A DNA stretch of 64,000 bases from Akkermansiaceae bacterium (GCA_024233005.1 JACKQE010000008.1:1-64000), one strand, 5' to 3'; positions 35,605-46,237 are shown, counted from the first letter of the stretch. Numbers and translations: made by a program. Notes: a model not told the origin generated them from the sequence alone.

Positions 35605-37881
35605 TCAGCCGTTGCCATGATCCCCAGAGGGCATGTATTCGCTCAGATAGCGCGTCAGTGTTTGATAGAGATGGCGTCTGGTATTGGAGCCTTCATTGAG
35701 AGCATGTCCACAGTTCGGGTAGACGACTTGGGAGAATTGCTTGTTATGGTTCACGAGTTCAGTGACCAGCACCTCGCAGTTTTGGTAGTGACAGTTGTCA
35801 TCGCCCGTGCCATAGACCAGCAGGAGATTGCCTTGGAGTTGGTGCGCGAACGTGACGGGTGAACCGTGTCGGAAGCCTTCGGCATTGTCATCGGGTAGAC
35901 CCATGTAGCGCTCTTGATAGATGGTATCGTAAAAACGTTGGTTGGCGACGAAAGCGATCGCCATCGCGGTGTGATAGAGATCGGGATGGCGGAAAATGGC
36001 GTTGAGGCTCATCGAGCCGCCACCGCTCCAACCCCAGATGCCGACGCGAGAGGCATCGAGATAGGGTCGGGTGCGGAGGATTTCTCTTGTGGCGGCGGCT
36101 TGATCGCGCGAGGCGAGGCTGCCGATTTGGCGATAGATACTTTTGCGCCATGCCCGGCCGAGTGGTGCGGGGGTACCGCGATTGTCGATGCAGACGACAA
36201 CATAGCCGTTCTGGGCCATCATCAAGTGCCAGAGGAAATTGTCCCCAGCCCAGACGTCCAGCACCGTCGAAGCGGCAGGTTCGCCATAGACGTGAATGAA
36301 CAGCGGGTATTTTTTGCTCGGGTCGAAATCTGGTGGTTTGATGCACCAGGCATCGGCGATGAAACCATCTTCGATCGGCACTTTGAAAAACTCATGGTGG
36401 CAGGGGGTGAGTGCGGCGAGCTTCTCGTTGAGAGCTTTGTTTTCGGAGAGCACGCGCACGACGTGATGATCCGGCATGCTGATCAATTCGACGATGGGCG
36501 GTTGGCCAAAGCGGGAATAGGTGTGAAAGGCCCAGAGGCCGTCATTGGAAAAGCGATAGGAATGAGTGCCCTGTTGGGAGACGGGGGTGACGCGTGCTGC
36601 CTTGCCCGAGCCGTCGAGGGGGGCGCGGTAGAGATACCGCTGAGTGGCATTTTCCGGCGAGGCGATGAAATAGGCACAGCCATCTTTTTCATCGACGCCC
36701 ACGAGGCTGAGGACATCATAGTCTCCGGGGGTGAGTAGGCAGACGGATGGGTCTTTGATCGATACGGCATAAAGGTGTCGCCAACCATCGCGCTCGCTGA
36801 GCCAGAGAAAGCGTTCCCCATCATCGATCCAGCGCCATTCGCGCATGACTTCGACCCAGGCGTCATCGCGGTCGGTGAAGATGATTTCCGTTGCGCCAGT
36901 TTGGGGGTTTCCGCTGATGAAATGATTGGTGTTTTGCAAGCGGTTCAATTGCTGAAACAAGACGCGTTTCGAGTCGCTGGACCATTCCATGTGCGGGATG
37001 TAGTGATTGCGCGGATCGGAATTGGATTCGAACCAAAGGGTGTCACCCCCGGCGGCCGATATGACCCCGACGCGGCAGGCTGAGTTGATTTGGCCGACTT
37101 TCGGATAGGCGTAGTAGGTGATTTTGGGATAGAGTGAATCCGTGTTATTGACCAGTGGAAACTGTTGCACGCCCGTGGTGTCGAACTGCCAATAGGCAAT
37201 CGAACTGCTGTCGGGGCTCCACCGCAGGCCGTTGCGCAGGTGGAACTCCTCTTCGTTGACCCAGTCGGCCGTGCCGTTGATGAGAAAAGGTCCGCCATCG
37301 GTGGTGAGCTGGATGATTTGCAAATCGTCAAGGTTTTGCACGTAGAGATTGTTTTCACAAACATAGGCGATGCGGGTGCCGTCAGGAGAGATCGTGGCGA
37401 ACATCATCGACGCTTCTGGAGCGGAGCCGCCCAGTTGTTGCAGGGCGCCGGTGTTCCGATGGAGCAACCAGTAGTCACCTCGCGTTTTTTCACGCCAAAC
37501 GCGCTGAGCGTTCGTAAAGAGGAGGACTTTTTCCGTATCCTCGGTCCAGGCATAGTTCTCGATGGATAGCGGGCGATCCTGACCTGGGGGGATGAGGCGA
37601 GCGGCGGCAACAAGGGTGCTGCGCTCAGCCGTAGCGGGATCATAGTGGACGAGATCTTTGATTTCATCGGCTTTGTCATAGTCAGAGAAATCGGGAGAGA
37701 CTTCCAAGGAACAGTAACCGGTGCCTTTTTTCAGCCAATAGGCGGGACCCCACTCTTCTGGCTTGAACTCGGCGTCCTGGCCAAAGATGCGATCGATCGT
37801 AAGAAGGTGTTGCGAAGCATCGCAACAATCTGCAGCGCCTTTGGCAGGGGCGGTAATGCTCGTGGATGCCGGGGTATTCAT
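35605..37881 (-). CDS. Dipeptidyl peptidase IV-like serine peptidase (S9B)
   Basis: This 758-residue prolyl-oligopeptidase-family enzyme removes N-terminal dipeptides. The N-terminal beta-propeller carries the DPP-IV-type Glu motif as WVNEEEF (~240) and blades such as ISPDGTRIAYVCENNLYV and GLRWSPDSSSIAYWQFD. The C-terminal alpha/beta-hydrolase domain has the triad: Ser in WGWSGGGSM (~619; DPP-IV usually has GWSYGG), Asp in GTGDDNCHYQNCE (~695) and His in YPNCGHALNEG (~726). No signal peptide or membrane anchor is seen (MNTPASTSITAPAKGAADCC), so it is probably cytosolic or uses an unrecognised export route. Confidence 0.9.
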   Translation of the reverse strand: MNTPASTSITAPAKGAADCCDASQHLLTIDRIFGQDAEFKPEEWGPAYWLKKGTGYCSLEVSPDFSDYDKADEIKDLVHYDPATAERSTLVAAARLIPPGQDRPLSIENYAWTEDTEKVLLFTNAQRVWREKTRGDYWLLHRNTGALQQLGGSAPEASMMFATISPDGTRIAYVCENNLYVQNLDDLQIIQLTTDGGPFLINGTADWVNEEEFHLRNGLRWSPDSSSIAYWQFDTTGVQQFPLVNNTDSLYPKITYYAYPKVGQINSACRVGVISAAGGDTLWFESNSDPRNHYIPHMEWSSDSKRVLFQQLNRLQNTNHFISGNPQTGATEIIFTDRDDAWVEVMREWRWIDDGERFLWLSERDGWRHLYAVSIKDPSVCLLTPGDYDVLSLVGVDEKDGCAYFIASPENATQRYLYRAPLDGSGKAARVTPVSQQGTHSYRFSNDGLWAFHTYSRFGQPPIVELISMPDHHVVRVLSENKALNEKLAALTPCHHEFFKVPIEDGFIADAWCIKPPDFDPSKKYPLFIHVYGEPAASTVLDVWAGDNFLWHLMMAQNGYVVVCIDNRGTPAPLGRAWRKSIYRQIGSLASRDQAAATREILRTRPYLDASRVGIWGWSGGGSMSLNAIFRHPDLYHTAMAIAFVANQRFYDTIYQERYMGLPDDNAEGFRHGSPVTFAHQLQGNLLLVYGTGDDNCHYQNCEVLVTELVNHNKQFSQVVYPNCGHALNEGSNTRRHLYQTLTRYLSEYMPSGDHGNG

Positions 37882-38384
37882 GGGATTGGTGGGGAGGGTA
37901 GGAAAAGGAGACTTTTATCTGAACCGGTCGAAAATTGAAACGAAAAGAAGCCATCCTTCACAGGATCGGCGCGTCTTTTGCGATTGCTTGGCGATGCGCC
38001 GGAATCGCGTGCCGCGGTCAATAATGGTTTCGACAGGGGGTCTGCCGATCTGGCGGTACGAATTCGTATTGGGATCGAATTAATCCCCTTTTTAGGCCCC
38101 TCCAATCCCTGTCGGACAGTCCACCTGGCAAACTTAGAGTCATTGGGACCCCCGTCAAAGTTCACCTGCCAGTAGGCGTCCTGGCAATTGTTTTGTGCTG
38201 TTTGCAACGCATCTTACCAAAGTCCATCCTCTAAGTCAGGGGGGCTGCGTTCCTCCTGGTAGCACCTCCCCGGACCAGACGTGCCCACAATTCCGAGGAC
38301 GAGTCGATGCTTCTTGTTGTTCCACCGTCCGAGCCCATTGAATGAGGCATTGACTGCCGGAAGTGAAACCGCAAGACTCCTTTC
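37882..38384. other. Intergenic region between divergent genes, no gene recognised
   Basis: About 500 bp between the divergent dipeptidyl peptidase and the small secreted protein. Frames of about 60-110 codons exist on both strands but show no motif, signal or sensible start context. Promoters for both flanking genes presumably lie here, but I cannot place them with confidence. Confidence 0.45.
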
Positions 38385-38801
38385 ATGAAATCCCAGACTT
38401 TCTCGTTGCCTTGTCACCTTTTCTTCTCTCTTGTTGCTGCGGTTCTCGTGGCGGGTTCCAGCGTGGGTGCCCAGGAGGAAGTCGCGAAGGGCTCGGCGCT
38501 GCGCAAGTCCCTCTTCGAGCTGGCTCGACCCCAAATCGAGCAACAAGCGGGCCAGAAGGTGCTTTTCGAAGGATCCTTGAAACAGCTCAACGGTTGGGCC
38601 TTCTTCATTGGGAAAATTGTGAAAGGAAACGGGGCCGAGATCCGGGGGGGCGACTCTGAAAGCGGGGACACCGTGATCCTTTGGCAAAAGCGAGCCGGGA
38701 ACTGGGGCGTGGTGGAGGCGGAGACCGGTTTCACCGACGCGTTCTATGCTGCTTGGCCAGAGACCAAGGGAGTTCCCCGCTCCCTCATCGGCTTACAGTG
38801 A
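38385..38801 (+). CDS. Small secreted protein of unknown function
   Basis: This 138-residue protein has a good signal peptide, MKSQTFSLPCHLFFSLVAAV, cleaved after GSSVGAQ. The mature domain (about 108 residues) begins with a helix (SALRKSLFELARPQIEQQAG) and continues with strands: KVLFEGSLKQLNGWAFFIGK, DTVILWQKRAGNWGVVEA and DAFYAAWPETKGVP. The helix plus antiparallel strands and WxF/WxV pairs suggest a small periplasmic nuclear-transport-factor-like or lipocalin-like fold, but no family is recognised. It is convergent with the GH105-like gene. Confidence 0.72.
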   Translation: MKSQTFSLPCHLFFSLVAAVLVAGSSVGAQEEVAKGSALRKSLFELARPQIEQQAGQKVLFEGSLKQLNGWAFFIGKIVKGNGAEIRGGDSESGDTVILWQKRAGNWGVVEAETGFTDAFYAAWPETKGVPRSLIGLQ

Positions 38802-38951
38802 CGGCCAAGCTGCCCGGAATCTGACAGGTCCATTCCCCAAGCAATGCGGGACTGTCGACTCAGCTTCCAGGAATCCCTGCCAATCTCGCACGCTTCGGCA
38901 CCATCGCTAGGTTCAGCCCTTCAGTGGCAGGAAACCGGAGGCCGGCTCAAA

Positions 38952-40619
38952 CTATCTTCCGCGCGTTTCCTTCTCCCAAAACGCCATCTCCGTGGCCACC
39001 ATCAAGGCCATGGCGCCGCCACGGTCGTCGCGGCCGAGGATGGCGGTGCGGTCGTAGTAGTCGCGCAGGCTCATCATCTTGCCGGTTCCGGTGCAGACAT
39101 CCACGAGATGGCCGTCGTGACCGATGCGGGATTTGACGGCGCGCCAGGAATTGTCGACCACGGGCTGCCATTCCGCTGCAGCGAGCCAGCCGCGCCGCAT
39201 CCCGCGTACGATGGCGAAGGTGATCATGCAGGTGCTGGTGAACTCACGGTAGCTCTCCGGATGATCGATGACCTGGTGCCAGGCGCCGGTCGGGTCCTGG
39301 TATTTTCGCAGTGCCGCGAGGTGGCTGCGGTAGCCTTCCAAAAAGGCGGCGAAGGCTTTTGATTTCTCCGGCAGGGCGCTCAGGGAGAGGGCCATGCCCA
39401 GTGCGGGAAAGCCGTTGCCACGGCCCCAGGCGGCTTCGTCGAGCGGCGAATGCCGGTAGATGCCGTCGGGGCGCAGGCAGCGCTGTTGCATGAAGCGAAG
39501 GTGGCGCAGGCACTGTTCGACGTATTTCTTTTCTCCGGTGAGGGCGGCGGCTTCCGCGAGCGGGGCGCAGCCCATGAAGAGGGAGTCGCTCATCTCGCTG
39601 TGAAAAGGCATCGATTCCTTGGGATTTCCGCTTTCATCGAAGCCGTAGTCGGCCGCCTTCGTCGCGAGCGCGGTCCAGCCGGCGTCGCCGGTGCGGTGGG
39701 CGAGTTCGGCAAACACGAGATGACCCGAGAGGGTGCTGCCATTGGCGTTTTTTCCCATGCTGTCTTTGGTTCCGGCGCGGTAGGGCTCCCCGAGAGCTTC
39801 GGCGTCTTTCAAGGGTTGCGGATCTTCGGTCAATTCACCGAGCCGCATCCGGCCAATGATGGCGAGCGCGGGGATGTACATCACCGGGTCGAGCTTGTGG
39901 CCATAGACCTTGCCCAGTCCGGTGGCCACCTCAACGGGGCTGCGGGCAACGCGGCGTTGCAGTTCCTGGCGGGCGGGGGAGGCTTTGAGATCGCGGTAGG
40001 GGGCCAGGGCGCGTGCTAACGAGTCGCCAGCGATCGCGTCCGGCGCCATTGAAACGGCGGGGATGGTGCCCATCTCGCTGGGCGAAGATTTCGCCAGGGC
40101 TTCGATCAGGGACTTGGCCGAGGCGCTTTCCTCCGACACGACGATGACCAGGTCCGGCGCGTGCATCCCGATCCACCGCCAGAGGTAGTGGGCCACGTCC
40201 GAACCTGGTTGGTTGTAAGCGGTGCCGATCGGCGGAAACGTCTGGTCCGTCACTTCCGAACGACGCTGCGCGTCGGGGAGTGCGCAGGGTACGCAGGAAA
40301 GGGCAAAGGTGCCGCGGGCGGCGGCATTCTTCAGGAAGCCCGACATTCCCTCCAAAATTCCTCGGACAGAGTCGATCTTTCCGTCCAGACCTCCCACCAA
40401 CAGCACCCGGATTTTTGGGGTCGCTGGATCGAGGTCAGCCGGATCGAGAAAGCAGGGGATCGGCGTGTCTCCGCGCGTCACCCCGATGGCGGAGCGGATC
40501 GAGCCGTCCAGAGGGTGGCGGGCGATCTCGGTGTCCAACTGAGCGGTAGTGGCCGGTTCGGCGAGGGCGGAACCCGCGCAGGCGCAGGCGAGGATAAGAA
40601 GGAACCGGCGGAGATTCAT
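38952..40619 (-). CDS. Secreted GH88/GH105-like unsaturated glycanase with N-terminal extension
   Basis: This 555-residue protein has the signal peptide MNLRRFLLILACACAGSALA (start 40619; the extension to 40682 lacks a signal). Residues about 20-210 form an alpha/beta, esterase- or peptidase-like domain (IRVLLVGGLDGKIDSVRGIL, WRWIGMHAPDLVIVVSEESA). The C-terminal (alpha/alpha)6 barrel has GH105/GH88 landmarks: MPFHSEMSDSLFMGCAPLAE, CLRHLRFMQQRCLRPDGIYR, AAWGRGNGFPALGMALSLS, YQDPTGAWHQVIDHPESYRE and STCMITFAIVRGMRRGWL. These enzymes cleave unsaturated uronyl residues left by pectin or rhamnogalacturonan lyases. The nearby HpcH/HpaI aldolase fits downstream keto-deoxy-sugar metabolism. Confidence 0.82.
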   Translation of the reverse strand: MNLRRFLLILACACAGSALAEPATTAQLDTEIARHPLDGSIRSAIGVTRGDTPIPCFLDPADLDPATPKIRVLLVGGLDGKIDSVRGILEGMSGFLKNAAARGTFALSCVPCALPDAQRRSEVTDQTFPPIGTAYNQPGSDVAHYLWRWIGMHAPDLVIVVSEESASAKSLIEALAKSSPSEMGTIPAVSMAPDAIAGDSLARALAPYRDLKASPARQELQRRVARSPVEVATGLGKVYGHKLDPVMYIPALAIIGRMRLGELTEDPQPLKDAEALGEPYRAGTKDSMGKNANGSTLSGHLVFAELAHRTGDAGWTALATKAADYGFDESGNPKESMPFHSEMSDSLFMGCAPLAEAAALTGEKKYVEQCLRHLRFMQQRCLRPDGIYRHSPLDEAAWGRGNGFPALGMALSLSALPEKSKAFAAFLEGYRSHLAALRKYQDPTGAWHQVIDHPESYREFTSTCMITFAIVRGMRRGWLAAAEWQPVVDNSWRAVKSRIGHDGHLVDVCTGTGKMMSLRDYYDRTAILGRDDRGGAMALMVATEMAFWEKETRGR

Positions 40620-40807
40620 GGGAGGAGGGGGATTCCGGCGCTGGAGCTTCTCCGGACGCTCTTGGTGTAGCGGTCGATCCACCCGGCGTCAAGCTCCGGG
40701 CTTGCGGGGGATCCCGCCGACTTGCCAGTTTCCCGGTAATTTTTTGCAAGGGCGCGCTTCTTCTCCCCCTCCGATCCCTGTCCTACGGCGTGATGGGGGC
40801 GGAAGGG

Positions 40808-40837
40808 TTGAAAAAGGAGTATACTGGCAGTTATTGA
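40808..40837 (+). promoter_or_regulatory. Candidate promoter for the PSD1 gene
   Basis: TTGAAA at 40808 is followed 18 bp later by TATTGA at 40832, and an alternative -10, TATACT, lies at 40820. This is about 100 bp before the PSD1 start in an AT-richer patch between divergent genes. Confidence 0.3.
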
Positions 40838-40938
40838 TAGAGAAAGGAAAGTGTGGACACGATGTCAGAAAACCATTTCAAGCCCCGGTGCCATCTCGTC
40901 ATTGAGATCGCCTTCGAGTGGTGCGCCGCTTTCCTGAG

Positions 40939-43900
40939 ATGATCCGGCGGCGCTTCCACCCTTGGCTCTTGATGATCGCTTCGGCTGCCTCGTCGGCGTT
41001 GGCGGTGGACGGCGATGCGCAGCGTGCTGCGATGGCCTACTTTGAGAAGGAGGTGCGCCCGATCCTCGTGAAGCGGTGTTTTGAGTGCCACAGCGACACG
41101 AAACAGAAGGGCGGCCTGCGGGTGGATCACATCGGCTACCTGAAATCCGGGGGCGACACCGGCCCGGCCTTGGTGCCCGGGAAGCCGGAGGAATCCGCGC
41201 TGATCGAAGCGGTGCGCTACGCAAATGAAGACTTCCAGATGCCGCCGAAAGGAAAGCTGCCGGACGCGGAGATCGCAGTTCTGGAGCGGTGGATCCAGAC
41301 GGGCGCTGCGTGGCCGGAGGACGCCGCGAAAAAAATCGTGGTGACCGAAGGCGGGTTCACGGCGGAGCAGCGGAATTACTGGTTTTTCCAGCCGGTGAAA
41401 ATAGCCGCGCCGCCGCAGGTGGAAAGCGCTTGGGTGCGCAACGACATCGACCGTTTCGTCGCGCAGAAGCAGGTGGAGTTGAAGCTTTCTCCAGCACCCG
41501 AAGCGGACCGGCATGAACTCGTGCGTCGGGTGTATTTTGACCTGCACGGCCTGCCGCCAACGATTGCGCAGCTCGACGCCTTTGTTCAGGACCAGGACCC
41601 GCTGGCCTATGAAAAGCTCGTCGATGAACTGCTGGCGAGTCCGCGCTACGGTGAACGTTGGGCGCAGCATTGGTTGGACTTGGTGCGCTATGCGGAGAGC
41701 GATGGCTACAACCAGGATGCGTATCGGCAGCACGTCTGGCCTTACGGGACTACGTCATCAAATCGCTCAACGATGACAAGCCCTACGACCAGTTTGTCCG
41801 CGAGCAGATCGCGGGTGACGAGATCGCCCGGAGGATCCGAACGTGCTCATCGCCACCGCGTTTTTGCGTCATCCGGTTTATGAATACAACCTGCGTGACG
41901 TGCGCGGCCAGTGGGACGTCATCCTCACCGACATCACGGACACCACGGGCGAGCTCTTCCTGGGCCTGAGCATGGGCTGTGCCCGCTGTCACAACCACAA
42001 GTTCGATCCCATCCTCAAAAGGACTACTATCGCCTGCGGGCCTTCTTTGCGCCGGTGCTTTGGCGCGATGACCTCAATCTGGCCACCCCGGCGGAAAAAG
42101 CAGCCTTGACGAGCAGCAGGCGCAGTGGGGAGGCGGCGACGGCCGAGATTCGTGCGAAACTGGACGCTCTCGAAGCAGAGCATCGACGGTCGTGTCGAAA
42201 TCTGGCGTGCCAGCTTTCCCGCGGATCTACAGACCATGACGCACAAGCCTGCGGACCAGCGTGATGCTGGAAAAACAGCTCGCCGGACTCTGCGAGCGCC
42301 AGTTGGACTACGCACGCGGGGAATTCAAACCCGAGCGGGATCTCAAGTCAGACGAAGCCAAGGCGACCTATGCGGCGCCCAGGCGGAACTGAAAAAGTTC
42401 GATCACTGAAGCCGCAACCGCCTGCCCGAGGCCTTCGTGGCCACGGACGCGGGCACCGTGGCACCTCCGACTCGACTGGCGACGCGCAAGGGCGAGCAAG
42501 AGATCGAGCCGGGCTTCCCTTTCATCGTGGATTCAAAGCTCCCTAAGATCACACCGACGAAAAACTCCACCGGACGCCGCACGGTGCTCGCGGACTGGAT
42601 CACGCGGCCGGACAATCAGCCTCCACCCGCGTCATCGTGAACCGCGTGTGGCAGTATCATTTCGGTCATGGCATTGTCGCATCGGCGAGCGAGTTTGGCA
42701 CGCTGGAGAGCCGCCGTCGCATCCCGAGCTGCTCGATTTTCTCACTGCGAAGTTTGTGGTCGGCGGCTGGCATCTGAAAGCGCTGCATCGCGAGATCATC
42801 CTGTCCGCGACCTATCGCCAGACAGCGCGGCGTGAGCCGACGAGGTGGCAGCGAGGGTCGATCCATCGAACCGCTACCTGTGGCGCTTTCATCCGCGCCG
42901 CCTTGATGCGGAGCAGGTGCGCGATGCCCTGCTGGCGGTCAGTGGTGAACTCGATGTGACGCAGGGTGGTCCTGCTGGCGACGGCAACGGGTTGCGGCGC
43001 TCGATTTACACCGCAAGAAGCGCAACAGTCCGAACGACCTGCTGCGCGCCCTCGACATGCCGTCTGGTTTGCCAGCACCTCGGAGCGTCAGAGCACCACG
43101 ACGCCGACGCAGGCGCTGCAACTGCTGAATGGCGACTGGGTGCTCCGCGCGGCCAAGCTCGCCTCGCGGGTGAAAGGTATCGACGATGCCTGGCTGGCGG
43201 TCATGGGCCGTCCGCCGACGAGCAGCGAGCGAGCCACCTCAGATGCCTACATCCAGAAGCGGATCAAAGCGGTCAAAGCAGCCCGCTCAGACTCCGACAC
43301 TGAGAGTGCCCATCCAGTCGGCCTTTTCAAAATCAACAGCCAACATGAGCGTGTGGTGGTGAATTCCAGCGAGAAGGAGGGCGATGACTTCACCGTCGAG
43401 GCGGTGGTGAAGCTCGACAGCATCGACGTGAACGCCGAGTTGCGGACGCTGGTCTCGCACTGGGATGGTGGCAAGGGCAGCCTGGAGTCCTTTGGCTGGA
43501 GCATCGACGTCACGGGGCAAAGTCGCGCTACAAACCCCGCAACATCCTCATGCAAATCGTTGGCGAAGATGAGAACGCCAACATCGGCTATCAGGTGCTG
43601 GCTTCCAACATCCACATCGACGTGGGCCGCCGCTATCACATCGTCGTGCGTGTTTCAGGATCGAGTCACCAGGTCACCTTCACCGTTCGCGATCTCGATA
43701 CACCCGGCGCGACCACGCAATCCGCCGTGGTGCCGATGGACAAACTCGCAAAGATCAGTCAGGAGCCTCGCCGGTCGTCCTCGGCGGTCTGAGCGGCCTG
43801 CCGACTCGCCAATGGGATGGCCGGATCGAGGCGCTGCGCCTTGTGCCCGGCGACATCGAGGAAAGCGCACTCAACGCCGATCCACGAAATTGAACGCGGG

Positions 43901-44046
43901 AATCTTCATCTGGCGGGCGTCCGTCCGCTGATCTCGCAGTTCACCTGGAATGGTGCCGATGCGAAGGCGGACAATCCTCACCTCCAGGCCTGACCGATCT
44001 CTGTCAGGTGCTGCTCAGCCACAACGAGTTCTTCTACCTTCATTGA
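40939..44046 (+). pseudogene. PSCyt1/DUF1549/DUF1553 (PSD1) cytochrome protein with LamG domain, frameshifted
   Basis: The frame is intact from ATG 40939 (signal ending SSALA) to about 41745. It covers the haem motif CFECHSDTKQKGG (~48), the PSCyt1 domain and most of DUF1549 (RRVYFDLHGLPPTIAQLDAF, YGERWAQHWLDLVRYAESDG). After that the reading frame changes near 41745, 41829, 42015, 42108, 42130, 42195, 42262, 42377, 42407, 42421, 42624, 42702, 42838, 43008, 43067, 43517 and 43766. Stitched together it gives CARCHNHKFDPI, the DUF1553 segments VNRVWQYHFGHGIVAS and HPELLDFLTAKFVVGGWHLK, and TTTPTQALQLLNGDWVLRAA. A LamG-like domain (FTVEAVVKL to TRQWDGRIEALRLV) precedes the usual C-terminus LTDLCQVLLSHNEFFYLH. 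Nearly all shifts are one-base losses, so poor consensus is likelier than decay. Confidence 0.75.
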
Positions 44047-44078
44047 GGCGACTTTTCGAACAACCAACCCATCACTTT

Positions 44079-45463
44079 ATGCACTGCCATCGTTACGATC
44101 GTCCCACCGCGCCGCGACTTCCTGCAAACGGCCTGCGCAGGCTTCGGCGGCGTCGCGCTGGCCGCGCTCATGGGCGACAAGCCCAGGCAACACCGCTGCC
44201 GCATCGTGCTGCCAAGGCGAAAACGTCATCTTCCTTTCATGGAGGGTGGCCCGAGCCATCTGGACACCTTCGACTACAAGCCGCTGCTGAACCAACTGGC
44301 CGGGCAGTCGTTGCCACCGAGCTCAAGACGCCGCTCACGGCTGCGGGTGAGGCCAGGTCGCCCCTGCTCGAATGCAAGCGCACGTGGAAGCAACACGGCC
44401 AAGGCGGCTTGTGGATCTCCGACTGGTTCCCTCGTGTCGCGGCGCACGCCGACGATCTCGCCGTGATCCGCTCCTGCGCCTCCAGCGGCATCAATCACGC
44501 CGGCGGCGTGTGCTCGATGAACACCGGCTCCATCTTGGTGGCCGTCCATCGCTCGGCGCATGGGCGTCGTATGGACTCGGCACGGAGAACCAGAACCTGC
44601 CCGCCTTTGTCGTCATCAGGACAGCGAGGCCTCCGTGGTGAACGGCGTGCGCAACTGGGGCAACGGCTTCATGCCTGCAGTGTATCAAGGCGTGGAGTTC
44701 AACTCCGACGGCACGCCGATCAAGCTCTCTCGACAACCCGAAGGATGTCGATCGCCAACGCCAGCGCGACAAGCTCGACGTCTTCACCTCGCTCAACCGC
44801 GAGTTCAACGCCAGCCGTGCCAGCAACACCGAACTCGACGCCCGCATCCGCGGCTTGAACTCGCCTATCAAATGCAGGCCGAGGCCCCTGGGGCGGTCGA
44901 TTTGAAAGGAGACCGCAGCCACCAAAACTCTACGGCATGGATCAAAAGAAACTGCCGTCTTTGGCCGCAACTGCCTGCTCGCCCGCCGCCTCGTCGAAAA
45001 CGGCGTCCGCTTTGTGCAGCTCTACAGCGGCGCAGGCAGCAAGTGGGACAGTCACGCGGGCATTGAGGCGAAGCACTCCAGTCTCTGCCATTCCGTGGAC
45101 CAGCCGATCGCTGGCCTCCTTGCGGATCTGAAGGCCCGGGGCATGCTCGATGAGACGCTCGTCATCTGGTGGCGAATTCGGCCGCACACCGATGAGCGAA
45201 AAGGCGATGGCCGCGATCACAATCCACGGGTTTCACCATGTGGATGGCACGGCGGCGGCGTGAAAGGCGGCACGGCCTATGGAGCCACCGACGACCTCGG
45301 TTTGTATGCCGTCGAAGATCGCCTGCACGTTCACGACATCCACTCGACGATCCTCCATCTGCTCGGCATCGATCACACTCAGCTCATCTACGAGCACAAG
45401 CGACGGCCCGAACGCATCGACCAGAACGAAGGGCACCCCTACAAAAAGCTGCTGGGTGCCTGA
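44079..45463 (+). pseudogene. DUF1501-family exported protein, frameshifted
   Basis: Pieces in all three frames assemble into one DUF1501 protein, the usual partner of PSD1 cytochromes. In order they are a Tat-like signal (RRDFLQTACAGFGGVALAAL), FMEGGPSHLDTFDYKP, GLWISDWFPRVAAHADDLAV, SCASSGINHAGGVCSMNTGS, GNGFMPAVYQGVEFNSDGTP, RLVENGVRFVQLYSGAGSKW, DSHAGIEAKHSSLC, GEFGRTPMSEKGDGRDHNP-like and HDIHSTILHLLGIDHTQLIY. At least ten one-base indels occur, for example near 44190, 44221, 44236, 44310, 44536, 44733, 44855 and 45165. DUF1501 proteins have an alkaline-phosphatase-like fold; their activity here is unknown. Confidence 0.72.
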
Positions 45464-45502
45464 TCCTCCGCCGCTGGATTCCCAAAGCAGCAACCCTGCC
45501 TC

Positions 45503-46237
45503 ATGAACACATCCCCCTTCCCCAACCTCAATTTCGCAAATCGGCACCTGGCTACAGACCGGCTCCTCCGTCATCGCCGAACTCGCGGATGCGAGTGGCT
45601 TTGATTGGTTGCTCATCGACCTTGAGCACGGCTGCGGCACCGAAGACACCGTGCTCCCACAACTCAAACCATCCGTCGTGCAGCCCCAATCGTGGGTGGG
45701 TGCGCCGCATCCTGACCGCATCTCGCGAGCACTCGACTGGGGCGCAGCGGGCATCATGGTTCCGATGGTTTCCACCGTCGAGAAAGCCGAAGCCTGCGTC
45801 CGCGCCATGCACTTTCCGCCACGCGGAGATCGCGGCCTCGCACGGATGGTGCGCGCCTTCAACTACGGGCTCGAAAAGACACGCCATCCCCGGTGTTCTT
45901 CGCCCAGATCGAAACGGTCGAAGGCGTGGAGAACGCCCGCGCCATCGCCTCCGTCGAAGGGGTTGATGTGCTTTTCATCGGACCCATGGACCTGAAGCTC
46001 AACATCGAGTCCAATCCCCAACGCGCCACGCGCGACTATGCCGCCAGTCTCCAAGAAGTCGCCGATGCAGCGAAGGCTGCCGGCAAAGCCTGTGGCCTGC
46101 TCCTCCAGCGTTCCGACGATGCCGCCGCCCTCCAAGCACTCGGCTTCACCCATCTGGCCATCGAGACCGACATCACCGTCATGCGCGACGGCTACCGCCA
46201 ACTCCTCCAACCCCTGCGCGGCCAGGCTTCCAAGTAG
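45503..46237 (+). pseudogene. HpcH/HpaI-family aldolase (2-keto-3-deoxy sugar acid type), frameshifted
   Basis: This gene encodes a class II aldolase that cleaves 2-keto-3-deoxy acids to pyruvate plus an aldehyde. Stitched frames give QIGTWLQTGSSVIAELADAS, FDWLLIDLEHGCG (metal and pyruvate site Asp/Glu region), SRALDWGAAGIMVPMVSTVE, MHFPPRGDRGLARMVRAFNY, FFAQIETVEGVENARAIA (metal-binding Glu) and VDVLFIGPMDLKLNI. Frame changes near 45535, 45667, 45690 and 45893 break it; from 45895 to the stop it is intact. The GH105-like hydrolase next door makes an L-2-keto-3-deoxyrhamnonate or related aldolase plausible (inference). Confidence 0.75.

Noticed and set aside
41745..45895. Programmed frameshifting as an explanation for the broken genes
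   Set aside because: Too many shifts, in both directions, with no slippery-site pattern and crossing three genes; sequence error is simpler.
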